Shown piece by piece: positions 20,604 through 32,701 of a stretch of DNA of 64,000 nucleotides (the first letter of the stretch is position 1; each line of letters opens with the position of its first letter). The stretch covers positions 228,542,024-228,606,023 of the forward strand of contig NC_134571.1 in NCBI RefSeq assembly GCF_050947875.1. Direction: 5' to 3'. The position numbers and the translations under genes are program-made. A model generated the notes under the pieces. The model saw only the letters and a list, made by a program, of their open reading frames with translations, had not been told where the DNA came from and ran no database searches. This DNA comes from Dermacentor variabilis (Eukaryota > Arthropoda > Arachnida > Ixodida > Ixodidae).

Positions 20604-20902
20604 CACCTTTAACTGCTGCACTGAGCCTTGTGCTTGTTCTTGTCTATTCTTCAAGCCTTGTGCTTGAGTTGTTTGTGACACCGCATGACTTCCAACTGTG
20701 GTTTCGGCGATGTGAATAGTCTCCTGCTTCACATATAAAATAGTGTTGTGCTTGGAGTACACTTAAAACGAGCTGCAGAAAATGCAATGTAATAATTATT
20801 TCTGCCGCTCAAGGAATTCAGGCTCCATATCATAATTTGGGGGTCGGCAACTACCTAAAGAAGCACAGAAGTAGGGCACAAAGTTTCTGTGTCAGTACTT
20901 CC

Positions 20903-21230
20903 TTAATGAATTTCTCCTAGGTTCATTATTTGATTTGAAAAGAGGGCAATAATTTTTATGCACAATTTGGTTTCTAACTCCTGAAGAATATGAGAAGCCA
21001 TTGAGCCCGCCAATTCCGGTGTGTAAGCCACTCCACGTTTCTCTAAGGTAGCACGAAGATCCGTAGCTGTGATCTCATCGACCAACGTTTTGCATGGGAG
21101 TCCCAGTTGTCCGTAGAAGAGCGCAACAAAGTACTGCAGGGGGCAGATCAAGCCTTTCCGGTAAGCAGAAATGGTGGGCCTCCTAATCAAAACATAGCTC
21201 CTAGGCCCACAACGAACTCTTTGTGCTAGG
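20903..21230 (-). CDS. Open frame of unknown origin
   Basis: A minus frame is open from about 21230 to the TAA near 20903. From MIRRPTISAYRKGL it continues through FVALFYGQLGLPCKTLVDE and AGSMASHILQELETKL. The composition is protein-like and free of low complexity, with no signal peptide or membrane segment visible. I do not recognise the family. It may be a fragment of a transposon protein or one exon of a pseudogene; no clear splice sites frame it. Confidence 0.25.
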
Positions 21231-21239
21231 CCAGCCGCA

Positions 21240-22585
21240 GTTCAATTGTGATTCCAAATGGTAAGTTTTGAAAGTACCAAAAATCAGTTTTGCATGTATG
21301 TGTGCTTGTGATAGTGGCGTGACAATGGTATACATTTTTCAGCCATGGTTTAGACAAAATAGGTCTTTTAGAACATTGGTCATTGGAAAGATATATTCAA
21401 GAGAGCATCGTGGACGCCTCTTTGCTCCCTTTTCAGCTCCCACTTCCGTTCAAGTATTAGCCTGTTGTCGCAATATTTGAAAATAATATCTATTACATTT
21501 AATGATGCTCCCAAAAAAGCTTATTGGACCCTGTACCCATTCTATAAACAGTTGAATTACCATTTTAACAAGAGATTTTCTTTATTTCTGATGCACTGAT
21601 AAATTATATTTTTAAATTCTCTGTAAAGAGCTTTCATTTACTAAGGAACCGCTCTATAAGTCATATTCATAGGTAGTATACTAATTACATTTTTATTTAT
21701 GAAAGTAACTGTATTTTTACTGCTCCCTTACGAATCTATGAGCAATTATGAAAGGTTATGTCCGTGTAGATACAGAAAATAGCCTTTCTGCATGCTTTTT
21801 ATACCTTGCTTAATATGCATACTCCACACACATGGACTCAGTTCTGCTGCCATTAGTATTATATGCAACCATTTAGACTGCAGTTTACCTGAGGCAATAG
21901 TAGCATTTTATGGTTGTGTGCGGTTGTGGAAATGGTATATGCGATTCTCGCGCATGTGGAAGTCTACCGGCACATGAGATGCACATGCAGTGAAACCTAC
22001 TCATGGCCTGTGGAACCAGGGAAATAGAATCACGCTTTGTTGCACTCTTTCGGACAGACTTGCTTAAGTGTGCTGCTGTAGCTGGCATGCTTGGTATAGT
22101 ATGCTAATACGGATCCACTACTATAAAAATGTTCAACTATTTACAGACATAGGGCTCGAATCTTGAGAATGGCTGAACAAAATGAGTTGACTGCAACGCA
22201 TTATGTGCATTCAGTGCGCGCCTAGGCTTAACTGCTACACTTGCTTAAGTTGCAAGGGGCACAATGTAATGTCGTCTGTTATGCTGTGCATGCATGGTGG
22301 CAAATGTGATACATCGTATGAAACCCTCGGATAATGTTTCATTACCAGCACTGGCACACATTAAAGTAGGTTAGTGCTGACGCCATTTGATCACTACAAG
22401 TGGACATAGTTGAACAAGCTTGCACAAGCTTAGGTGAAAACTGTGTGCGTGCAGTTTACAAATTGTGGGACAACAATACATAGCGCACAAATACAGGTCT
22501 TTGTGAACGCTGGAATAACTATCGCGGTACTGGTGCTATGTATAGACACAAAAAAGTATTATGTTGCAAAGTACTTATTATACTA
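21240..22585. other. Unassigned sequence
   Basis: AT-rich, no feature recognised beyond chance frames. Confidence 0.4.
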
Positions 22586-22587
22586 CA

Positions 22588-22775
22588 GTGGTGGCGTAGA
22601 GGTAGAGTATCCGCCTCACGTGCAAGAAGACCGTGGATCGAATCCCGGTGCCGCACAATTTTCCACCGGAAAAAAAATCCGCGTGTTGAGAAAATTCCAT
22701 AAACAGGCCTTCAGTGCGGCCTGATGCCGGTGACCAGAACCGGTAACGCACTCCCTCACCAGAGCAAGATTAGCC
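22588..22775 (+). mobile_element. tRNA-derived SINE (second family)
   Basis: The tRNA-like head has an A box TGGCGTAGAGG (22592-22602) and a B box GGATCGAATCC (22634-22644). The body has ATTTTCCACCGG, then ACAGGCCT...GTGCGGCCTGATGCCGGTGA and ends in CCCTCACCAGAGCAAGATTAGCC. The copy at 32702-32935 matches throughout. This copy is cut at 22775 by a CAGTGGCGTAGC terminus. Non-coding, presumably transcribed by RNA polymerase III. Confidence 0.75.
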
Positions 22776-23247
22776 CAGTGGCGTAGCTAGGTCGTCTGGC
22801 ACCCGGGGCCCATAGGTCTTCTGTCACCCCCCCCCCCCCTTATGTCGTCGAGGAAGGCGAGCATATCGACAATTTCCGGGTTTCAGCACCAGTACAGCCG
22901 CCTTGGATACCGCGCACGTTCCCCGGGTCCCCCTCTCCTTCGCTTTCTTTCCCAGAGATCGCGAATGCAGCAAATATACACGCTGTTTTTTCTGCGCCAA
23001 ATAACACAGGGTGCTGCACTGATAACGTGTGACAAGCCCATGTGCACATCTTCTGTCAGACTGTAAGGCTTGGCAGCCAATACAAATGCGGCATCGTGGA
23101 AAACATGACTCACATCACAAGTAACAAAAAATATCTTTATAATAAAGCTTTAATTACCAATTTTAGCGGCAATATTGCATTTGCAAAATTGAAGCCCGAC
23201 ATTCATATCTTGCCCAACAACAACTTCACAAAAATCGTCGTAGGTAC
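22776..23247. mobile_element. Possible hAT-like element end
   Basis: CAGTGGCGTAGCTAGG at 22776 matches the first 12 bases of the verified element at 52458 and abuts a SINE abruptly. The following CACCCGGGGCCCA and a 13-C run fit the GC-rich subterminal zone of such elements. No right end or TSD was identified, so the extent is uncertain. Confidence 0.35.
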
Positions 23248-23293
23248 TATGGTAGGGTGGCTAGAATTCCCATTCTAGCCACCCTAACTATGG
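23248..23293. repeat. Short palindromic hairpin
   Basis: CTATGGTAGGGTGGCTAGAA is followed within a few bases by its reverse complement, ending TTCTAGCCACCCTAACTATGG. The arms are about 20 bases with a tiny loop. Probably the fused termini of a small DNA transposon; a terminator role is not indicated. Confidence 0.6.
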
Positions 23294-23382
23294 CACGCAG
23301 TATTTTGTAGGTGGGCAGCCCTGAACGAAAACGAAATTTAAATTGTTTGTCAGTGACACTGATCTCCCCACCCTATTAGAAA

Positions 23383-23940
23383 ATGCTACCTGCCTCCCCG
23401 CTGGGCGGGCGCCTTAAAACAAACTTTGTCTCTTCCACTGCTTGCTTCACGGCGCGTAACTTCTCGTCTTTGCCTTCTTCACACTTTCTTTTACTTCACC
23501 CATTCAGGACACGCCCTCTTAAAACGCCCGTTCAGAACATCATCCCGCTTATCTCACACTCACCCCCTGGCGGCGATAAAGTGGCGGACGACGGCGATGA
23601 GCAGCTCATTTTTCCCCCATGCCATAACACATTGGAACGCACTCCCGGATGACATTGTCTCGTGCAGCGACCGCAAAACATTTCGCGAAAAACTAAACGA
23701 TTTTGATAATGCCAACATAACCACATGAACACCACATATATTTATTTATTGCCTTGTTGGTGCTGTGTATATGTTCCGTTTTCTTCTTTTTTGATATTTT
23801 CTTTTTTGTACCTATTACAACCAATGTGCACTTTATTATGTAACTTTCTTATGAAGCTGTTCGACTTTGATGCACGCCCCCCCTTATGTAATGCCTTCGG
23901 GCCCTTAAGGTTGAATAAATGAAATGAAATGAAATGAAAT
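23383..23940 (+). mobile_element. CR1-type LINE, 3' fragment
   Basis: The plus frame at 23426-23728 ends with SSSFFPHAITHWNALPDDIV, the conserved RT C-terminal motif (ff..ai..WN.LP) of CR1/Jockey LINEs. A 3' UTR follows with CTTATGTAATGCC...GGGCCCTTAAGG and an (ATGAA)n tail at 23917-23940. It is 5'-truncated just after RT and cannot encode an enzyme. Confidence 0.75.
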
Positions 23941-23944
23941 GCTA

Positions 23945-25010
23945 TGACAATTACGAGTTCTCTTCATTCTGATCAATAAAGCCTTGTTTTCATTTGCTGC
24001 TATACGTACAAATGTGATTATCCGAGCTGCGGTACCACCGCAAGATTGGGAACAGAATAGAGCACGCTTCGCGTCGATTCTTGGCGTCACCATAAAGAAA
24101 GAAAGAAAAGGCCGCGATGAAGCCCGTGCCTGCGAAAGCTTGCACTACTGTTGGTCTGCACTCGCAATGGAGAGGATTAAGGGATAAACGTCACTGGTCC
24201 ACTATTTCATATTTCTTTAGCTGGTGCCATATACTGGGCGCCGCCCGCAGTGCCAAAGTACTGTAGGTTGTAGCACCCAAAACGATATTGTTTAAGAAGT
24301 TTTTGTTGAGCTAATAATATGACTTTGAGTCCTCAATTCTCGAATTAAAGTGCTTCCTCTATAAGCACTAGTTACGGGATTATTAAGGATATGGTTATTA
24401 CTTATCTGCCATATTTTTCGCGCTACCGAGTTCCTAGTAATCACAAAAACACATAACTTCATAGAATCTCGATCGGCAAATATCCTCACAAAATTCACCT
24501 TCTTTTATAAAATTCGGTGCAGCTGATACAGACACTGTACTTGTAACATGAAGTCACGCAACAACAAAAGCTTTCTGAAACTTTCGAGGGTAAGAAGGAA
24601 AGCGTGAAACATAACGGCAAGTTTCGCAGCGGCTTTTCGGAGCGAGCTGGAGAGGGGAAGTAAACGCGAGCCGAGCATCGCATCGCGACCGGCCCGCGAC
24701 TACAGCCTGTCGGGTCATACGCCGCCAAACTCTTCGGCCGAACCGAGCCTGAAGACGATCCAGAGAATCCCATTCGCGACTTTTGACGGCCCCACTTATG
24801 TAACGTCGCTCTCGTATGGGCCGAAAATTGTGCCCAAAATAACTGATATCAATGCTTCCATGTTTTTTTGTCTATTTAATAAGTGAAGAAAATATCACAC
24901 GAACTTTAGAACTATATCAGTTCGAAACCAGCAATGCAGTGCATGCCGCTGATATGAAAAATGTAAAGGCCATGAAATGAACATATTGAGGACAAATATG
25001 TTAACGAAAC
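23945..25010. other. Unassigned sequence
   Basis: No feature recognised. The GC-richer part at 24600-24790 has no supported frame. The left end of the hAT-like copy that follows may lie in here, but its terminal repeat was not found. Confidence 0.4.
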
Positions 25011-25202
25011 TTCGTCATTCAAGGACCGTGTTTACATTCATGTACGTATGCAACAGTCAGTGCAAAATATCAATGACGCTGGCATTTGTTTCAGTGTATT
25101 ACGCAGGAGCAGTTGTCACCGGCCGTGTATTGTGAGTAATTACACCGAAATTATAGTCGCAAAATAGAGCACGCATAAAAAGCAGGAGTTCTGCAAAATA
25201 TA

Positions 25203-27002
25203 TGAAGGCGAGACAAATGAAAGCGAGCCAATGCGAATATATGACAAAGGGGGTACTTTATTTAAAAGTAGTCTCCATGAGCATTAGGCATTTGTCCCAT
25301 TGACTGAGAAGTCGCGTGATGCTGGTCTCATAAAATTCCTTGGGTTGCTGCTTCAAAAAGTCTGCAACTGCTCTTTCACATCATCGTCCGACAAGAATGT
25401 GGTTCCCTTGAGCTACATTTTTTTTTCGGTTGCGCGAAAATGTGGATGTCGCAAGGCGACAGGTCTGGGCTGTGTGGCGGATGTTTATTTATTTATTTAT
25501 TTATTTATCATACCCTCAAGGTACGGTTGTACATTGCAGAGGGGAGGGGCAAAGTAAGTAAATACAGAGGCAATCACAAAATAAGGAGGGAAGGCAAACA
25601 ACATGGCAAAAAACATCGTATACAAAACAAGAATGGTAAATAGAAACTTGTGAGCGTGGCGAAAATACATGGCGGAACAAAATAAAGAAAGGAAAGAACA
25701 TACGACATAAAATACAAGCAATAATGTAAAAACAATGGCATAAAAGCAGTTATTATACAGAACAAGCAAACGCAACAATTATTTATAACATGAAGCTTTG
25801 AAGCGTGCTTTTAAAGTTATTGGTGTCAATAATGCTTGTAAGTAATGCGGGTAAGTTATTCCAATCTTTGCTCGTTTGGGGAAGAAATGAGTATGAAAAG
25901 CCGACGGTGTTGCAGTGCGGAATGTTTACCTTTTGGCGGTGGTCTATGCGAGATGAAATGTATGGTGGTGGTTGGACAAAGATAGATGTTGCAGCGCTTC
26001 CCACTTGAACGTTGCCAGTTTTGTATTAAATACGTCAACGATGTGGGGAAGGGCATTGTCGTGGAACAAGTCAATTTCCAACAAGCCATTCGTCAATTTT
26101 CAACATAATTTCTTCTTGATTGCAACACGCAGCCGTTGCGGTGTTTCACAGTATCGGAAACAATTAATAGTCTCTCAAGACTTAGCAAATTCTATCCGTA
26201 ATGGTCCCTGACGATCGAAAAAATAAAGTCAACAACACCTTCCCGGCGGAAATGATGGCCTTTGCTATCTTTAGGCGTGGTGAATTCGAATGTTTCCACC
26301 GTAAGCTTCGCCGTCGTGTTTCAGGCTCGTAGTAGTGGCACCATGGTTCGTCCCCGATCACAATTGCAGACAAAAAGTCGTCACCCTCATTGTGATACCA
26401 GATCAGATCAGTCAAGGCAGCGCCGAATTTCTCCGTCTTCTGGCGGTGGTTCAAAATCTTGGGCATCCATTGCGCACACAAAAGCCGATTACAAAGATGT
26501 TAATGAATTATGGCGTGAACCAAATCGGGACTGATGTTCAGACGCTCAGCCAGCTCATCGATGCTTATCCTCTGTTCTTGTCTCATCACCTCATCAACTT
26601 CTGCACTTTTTTAAGGGTGATTTCACGGTGGCTTTAGTCCCGTCTTGGATTGTCTTTACAACTTTCACGTCCTCCTTTGAACCGTTTGCTCCAACGCTTC
26701 ACAGTGGCCAATGAAATGCGATGTTCAACGTACACGGCAGCCATACGGCGACTAATTTCTTTTTACGAAATACCTTCAGCAGTGAAAAACTTCACGGCAC
26801 CACGCTGTTTGGAGTTAGGATTTTCCAATATGTCACGCAACCATGTTCAACCGAATGTACGAGAGCATTATAGAACCTTTATCCTCACACCTGCGTGCTG
26901 TGAATGAGACATCCCTCTCTTCTACGCACATGCCTCTCAGATAATGAACCGAACCATTATTGCGCGGGGTGAGTAGGCTCACTTTCATTTGACTAGCCCT
27001 CG
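25203..27002 (-). mobile_element. Mariner transposon, broken, copy 1
   Basis: TIRs flanked by TA: the left end reads GGCGAGACAAATGAAAGCGA, the right end its counterpart CACTTTCATTTGACTAGCCC. The minus strand carries a mariner transposase. The N-terminal helix-turn-helix lies at about 26850-26640 (AVKFFTAEGIS, EISRRMAAVY, SLATVKRWSKRFKGGRES). The catalytic part lies at 26481-26182 (SAIVIGDEPWCHYYEPETRRRS, with the first Asp). Stops and frameshifts are frequent, and a CR1 tail interrupts the C-terminal third. Inactive. Confidence 0.85.
25486..25984 (-). mobile_element. CR1-type LINE 3' end inserted in mariner
   Basis: The mariner sequence breaks at GCGGATGTT and resumes at GATGTTGCAGC, with a 6-bp direct repeat GATGTT. 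The insert's minus strand encodes SYSFLPQTSKDWNNLPALL (the RT C-terminal WN.LP motif) and ends in an (AAAT)n tail, seen here as (TTTA)n at 25483-25508. It is a severely 5'-truncated copy. The second mariner copy lacks it, so it entered after the copies separated. Confidence 0.85.
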
Positions 27003-28839
27003 TACATTAGAAATGCGAAGATACAATGGGATATACAAATGCGAAGATAGAGCTTGATAAAGGGCAAAGAAGTGTCACTGGAAACAAAGTTTACTCCACG
27101 TACACACAATATCTCTAAACAAGATATTTAAATATGCGTATAAGTCTCCAATAAATGTACGTATCTAAGAAAAAATGAAGGTGTATATTTCGTCAAACGA
27201 AACAAATAAACATGTTGCGCAATCACAGATTCACAGAATCCTAGATACCGCCCCCATTCCATCCACTCCCCCCGATGTATCGCGCGCGACGGAAGATGAC
27301 TAGCTTGCTCCCCGCTTTTCTCCTTTGCGCACGCAAGACTGAGTCACCATCATCGGCTCACCCATTCCAGCCCCCCCCCTTCCCGTACGCTTTCACTCGC
27401 ACATACAGCATGCGGCGCTCGGTAACGATGTTATTGCCCTTGGGCTTTATACGAGACATGAGGGCGACGGTTACGGCAGGAATGCGCTTGTAGCGTCTAT
27501 AATTGCTATCGCAATAATATAATAAGAGTATCCGGCAACTGAAGCGTCGCGTGGCCCATTACTTTCCGCAAAGGAAGAAGTAACAAAATCGAACTTTCAC
27601 CATGCAACAATTCGCTGCGCCGCAACAATGTATTTTTTTCGTCTAGTGGGGCTACTGAAATTAAAAAACTCCACGGAAAATATGTTGGCCAAAATTGAAT
27701 GCCTAGTTTTCGCACCTAATGTGGCTGCCGAAGGAATATTGAAAAAAACTTAAAACGCTTGGTCCACAGAGAACCATACGCATACTGCTCGGTATCCTAC
27801 ACCGGCGAGCCAAGACTTTCCAGGGAGGTTGCCCTCAAGCAAACGCGATGCAATCCGTTGAGTCCCCACAGTGATGGCGGCGAGCGACCATTGTTTCTTT
27901 TTCTCGTCTGCTAGCCAGAAAGCGTCTAAAACTCTGCCAGGTGAAAATGCACTCGGCCACAGCAGACCGAACACGCACCGAAGTGCGCCGCGCGGTGGTC
28001 AGGGCAACACGAGAAAAACGTATGCGCTCTGACTGGCTCTGGCAGCCCGTGGGTGAGATAGCAAGACCAAAAAAATTGAAGACGCTCAATGAGTCCTCGC
28101 CAATAAAAGTCAAAGTAGGAAAAATAAATACGAACGCAGTTACCTTGGCTGGCTTTAGTGTCTTAACATGGATGCTTTGGTGTATAGGTGAAAAAAATGA
28201 TATTTTTTATGTGACATGACGGCACAAATGAACCACCACAACGCTTCGTCTCATCGAGCCTAGCTGCGTGCTTTGCCAACTTGCCAACTTGTCGAATAGT
28301 GTGTTGATTTGGCTTGTCCCATTGTATGTTCCTATGCAATACTTTAGAAAAGTCAATGCACCTTTGGCGTCAAATGTTTGTAAAAGCATTAGACCCACAA
28401 AGTTCCGTTGAAAATCTAAAGCACTACTTTGGAAATGTCAATGCACCTTTCACATCAAAAGTTTATGAGATTTATACCCATAAAGTTTCGGAATTGATAT
28501 CCATGCGCTCCGTAAATTACGCGGCCTCGGCGATATGCCACGCTGAGCCCGTTTGTCATCAAATCGCCATTGAAACCTTGTACTCGGATGGGGCTGCTTG
28601 CGTTATGTGACTCCCGGTGCATGGTCGTTGCCACGAAATCCAGCCATAGTTTGCAATTTTCGCGGTGAAATGTTATTTCGAGCAGGAAAAAGACATTCTA
28701 GACAAAATCCAGAATGATTTCCGTCGCCGGGGGTTGCTTCGGTGGGGGGTGCATTTACAGCACGAAAAAATTTCGGTGGCGCGGGCTAAAGCCCCATAAC
28801 CCCCCCCCCCCCCCCCGCTCCTCCCTGGCTACGCCCCTG

Positions 28840-31205
28840 TCTGTCTCTTTGAGTCCCATCGCATGCTTCGCAGAGATACGATCACGCACTGAAAGTACGT
28901 AGTGTCCTTTTAGAGGTGACCTACATCAGTATTTTTTTTCTCGCTGTAAAATGAGCAGAATATTTCTTCGCCTGGTGTCGATGATATTGTAAACGGTTAT
29001 TTGTACCGCACTATGTGTCTGTTATGAATCATTTACTTTGTTTTGTACGCAACCTTCGTGCGATGCACGCATGTACGAAGCAATCAAATAAATCAGAACT
29101 GGATGATTTCTGAAGGAGTTCTCTTGTCACTCTGCGCCTTGTAAGAGATGAGCGATGCGTTTCATTGCGAAATCGGTAAAGTCATGGTTTGCAAGGAAAG
29201 TGAGATGACCTCTTGAGCAGAATTGATTCAATAGTACGTGTTGCTGGGCTGGCAACACGCAACAATACTGAGTAACTTCAGACTGTAAGATATATGGGCA
29301 CTTGGCGCCAACCGGAAACAGATTCCGCTGTATTGCGGTAACACCTATGTCGGCCACATCTGGGCGCTGTGTCAACAAACGTTCGCTTTCGCTGTCTCTC
29401 TAGGTCAAGGCGGAACGCATTTGCCTTCGCACTGCAATGCACGTTAGTGCGACCCACGACTAGACAAAGCGAGACAACAGTTCTGGGCAGAAGTGTGGAT
29501 GCAGCGGCACGTAAATTATTGGAGGATTTTCCTTTACAGAAGCGAAGTGCGTCGCTTAGCAGCGACACGTTAGTTGCCCTTTTTCTTTAAGAGAGACGTG
29601 TTATTAAGAGCCTAACAATGTATATAAATGGTGAGCTTTTTAAGTTTTTTAGTTCGCTGCACAGTGCATACTTGTATACACGGGAAGTCTTTATAAGCAG
29701 AACAAATAGTCGAAAGTTGGCGCTCCCCTCGTCTCGCCCCCTTTCAGTTTCAATCTTGCGCTGAGTGGCGTTCAATCGTACGCTCTAAAATTGGTCTGAA
29801 CGGATTGACACTGCAGCAGGCGTGCGTGTGAGCGGTGAACGTTCATAAGCATAGACTCACCCGTCGTCTGCCGGGGCGTCCCGCTGCAGAAAATCAAATT
29901 GCGCGATTCAGTTCCCGGTGAAAGAAAGTAGGCGTGCCTTCCGGCTGGTTGATTGGTGCGCGCCGTCGGCCACACCGGTGCCGCAGTTTCCCGGGTGGTC
30001 GGCTACCTCCACGAACGAGCACAGCGTGCGCATGCCGGGCCGGCAGAAACTTGGTCACTCACGCCTCATCGACCCTGAGTGCGAATACAAAAGACGTCCA
30101 CATGAGCCCCGAACACTGCTCGTTTAAAGAAGGTTATCGTTTAAAGAAGACTATCGCTGCTGGTAGGCACGCCGCGGTGGCCCAGTGCTAAGGAAAGAAT
30201 TCTGGCTCAGCGGCAGTGACGCTAGAATAGCTACCGACTTTGGTCGCTGATTCAGTCCTGAGATTTCCGCCAAAATATTGGGATGAAGTATACGTCGCGC
30301 ATTCTTTGTAAGACACCGACATGGGAACCCGGCTTGATAGCCTAGTCGTCGAGAGTGGCGCCCAGTGGTGGCGCGAGGCGCGCGCTGCGAAGTCACGCGC
30401 CGGAAAATGCGCTCCGACTCACCGGTCAAGTCGTCGTTGGTTTCCCTCGGCCGTCCGGCTGCCTTCTGACGTGGTGGGTTGGCGCTCGGCGGCCACTTTC
30501 ACCGTGGCGGCGAGAGAGAAAGCGCTACCGGATTCCCTGCTGGCGCAGCGCCTATAAGGGTTCCCACCCTCTTCGCGAGAATGGCGCCGAAATGGAACTT
30601 TTTCACATTGCTGCGGGCGCAGACGCACTGACTCGCAGGGCAAGTGCTTGCCCTCCCTGTTCTTTCAATGCCTCTTCTTGCGTCTATTCATTAGGGCATT
30701 GGTCGTTGCATCTAAACAAGCAAGTGATCTGTGCGGCGAGCACAATGGCCCGTCAACTTCTTGCGGAATCCGATCCAGAAAAGAAAGAATTGTTCACAAG
30801 CCATCGATAGCAATTGTCAATCATTGATTGAATAACACTTCTAGAAAGCTGTTCAGTTTATTAGAGTAATGACGCATTTAAAGTAGTGTACTTGCTGCAG
30901 TGAGAATGTAGCCACTGCTGTTTCACTGAGTGATTTCGCGAAAGCAGGGCCGTTAAGCAGCGGATATGTAGCGGTGTCTGCAGCCGCCGAAAGGGGCACC
31001 ACAACATCTAGACCAGTGTTTTTTCAAACTTTTTCAGTACGTGACTCCTCTTGGTAGCAACTAGCTTAGCATGACTCTCTGCCTTATATGCCGTATGAAA
31101 ATGTACTTTTGACGTTGACGTAGGTACAGTTACATTTTAATTGAATGAAACGACGTTAAACACAGCAGAGAGAGCTACCAAAAATGTTTGCTGATGTTTG
31201 TTGAC
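28840..31205. other. Unassigned sequence, one possible hAT terminus
   Basis: No gene recognised. The 29370-29590 and 30355-30810 frames lack family motifs. The 30330-30600 part is CpG-rich. At 31014, CAGTGTTTTTTCAAACTTTT followed by TCAGTACGTGACTCC resembles a hAT terminal inverted repeat, but no partner end or TSD was found. Confidence 0.35.
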
Positions 31206-31917
31206 AAGAACTGGGGCCCTATAACGTAAAACTATTCCAAACTTTTCTATTCCATTTCTGGTATCGGCCCTCCGGAATTGGTCAAAAACATTTTTGGACC
31301 AACCCTACTTCACCTGTCTATCACGCGAGGTCACGAATACCGCGATAGCTCCCCATCTGATATGACGTGCACACGCTGATTATGCTTGATTTGACCGAAC
31401 AAAAGATAAATAACTATTATCTAACAATAGTTATTTCTGATTCGACGCCTTCTCGCCATCAGCCCTCGGCTATTGGTACAAAGTTTTCGGGCTGCACCCA
31501 CTTCACCTGCCTGTCACGCGACATCACCAAACTGCAAAAACTCACTGCGTCAAAGTGACGGGAACGCGTTCAAGATTAATTAAAACGCCGAACAAAACTG
31601 AATTTTCTCCTGTATAGCCGCAGGTTGCCCCGTTCCGAAAGGAATAAAAGATGGCTGCCGCCAATCGCTCAGGCGCTGGCTACTCGCACCTGCCGGAGAG
31701 CGTGGGTTTATTCGTACAATAAATCTTTTTGCCTGGCCGTGTAACGTTTTCGAGTACTTTAGGCACGTTTATGACCTCGCTCTGCCAACTCTTCTTTGCT
31801 GAGGATCCGTTTTAGCGGCATTCTTAACCTTCCGTTGCATGCCGCCGTGATTTGCGACCAGCCACCTCCAGCTAAGGGAAAGTGGATCAATCGCTGACGC
31901 CGGCACCACCCTCTTCA

Positions 31918-31918
<1 letters not shown>

Positions 31919-31948
<30 letters not shown>

Positions 31949-32701
31949 GCCTGGTTACGCCCACTGCAGGGCAAAGGCCTCTCCCATACTTCTCCAACAA
32001 CCCCGGTCATGTACTAATTGTGGCCATGCCGTCCCTGCAAACTTCTTAATCTCATCCGCCCACCTAACTTTCTGCCACCCCTGCTACGCTTCCCTTCCCT
32101 TGGGATCCAGTCCGTAACCCTTAATGACCATCGGTTATCTTCCCTCCTCATTACATGTCCTGCCCATGCCCATTTCTTTTTCTTGATTTCAACTAAGATA
32201 TCATTAACTCGCGTTTGTTCCCTCACCCAATCTGCTCTTTTCTTATCCCTTAACGTTACACCTATCATTCTTTCCATAGCTCGTTGTGTCGTCCTCAATT
32301 TTAGTAGAACCCTTTTAGTAAGCCTCCAGGTTTCTGCCCCGTAGGTGAGTACTGGTAAGACACAGCTATTATATACTTTTCTCTTGAGGGATAATGGCAA
32401 CCTGATGTTCATGATTTGGGAATGCCTGCCAAACGCACCCCAGCCCATTCTTATTCTTCTGATTATTTCCGTCTCATGATCCGGATCCGCCGTCACTACC
32501 TGCCCTAAGTAGATGTATTTCCTTACGACTTCCAGTGCCTCGCTGCCTATTGTAAATTGCTGTTCTCTCCCGAGACTGTTAAGCATTACTTTAGTTTTCT
32601 GCAGATTAATTTTTAGACCCACTCTTCTGCTTTGCCTCTCCAGGTCAGTGAGCATGCATTGCAATTGGTCCCCTGAGTTACTAAGCAAGGCAATATCATC
32701 A
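31919..32701 (-). mobile_element. RTE-clade LINE, 3' part
   Basis: The minus frame at 32739-32014 starts at the catalytic box (ADDIALLSNSGDQLQ). It continues with LKINLQKTKVMLN, KYIYLGQVVTADPDHETEI, VLPVLTYGAETWRL, MIGVTLRDKKRADWVREQ and GHVMRREDNRWSLRVTDW, and ends near the (ATC)n tail at 31919-31948. Most of RT and the endonuclease are absent: the copy is truncated exactly at the YADD box, where the SINE at 32702 begins. The 241-residue frame is open but lacks a catalytic core. Confidence 0.85.

Larger units (their letters stand above)
25012..28839. mobile_element. hAT-like non-autonomous element carrying a mariner, copy 1
   Basis: From CGTCATTCAAGG (25012) to the terminal CTGGCTACGCCCCTG (28839) this matches 52648-55860, including the flanks on both sides of the nested mariner and the 1.8 kb to its right. 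The right terminus is the reverse complement of CAGGGGCGTAGCCAG. The left terminus is not visible. The verified copy 2 has an 8-bp TSD, which points to hAT. Apart from the nested mariner and CR1 tail no coding frame is seen. Confidence 0.7.

Noticed and set aside
22588..22660. Possible tRNA gene from A and B boxes
   Set aside because: The box spacing fits, but no full cloverleaf or 3' stem is present and the sequence continues as a SINE body that recurs at 32702.
23248..23293. Hairpin as a transcription terminator
   Set aside because: No transcription unit ends here and the context is eukaryotic; a fused transposon terminus explains it better.
22768..28847. 22776 and 28839 as the two ends of one hAT-like element
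   Set aside because: The adjoining 8-mers (GATTAGCC and TCTGTCTC) do not match, and the interior differs from copy 2 over the left 2 kb.
30355..30810. 151-residue ORF in CpG-rich sequence
   Set aside because: No motif, with competing frames on both strands of similar length; GC-rich DNA gives such frames by chance.
31014..31050. hAT terminus CAGTGTTTTTTCAAAC
   Set aside because: Similar to known hAT ends, but with no partner terminus or TSD it is kept only as a note inside an unassigned region.
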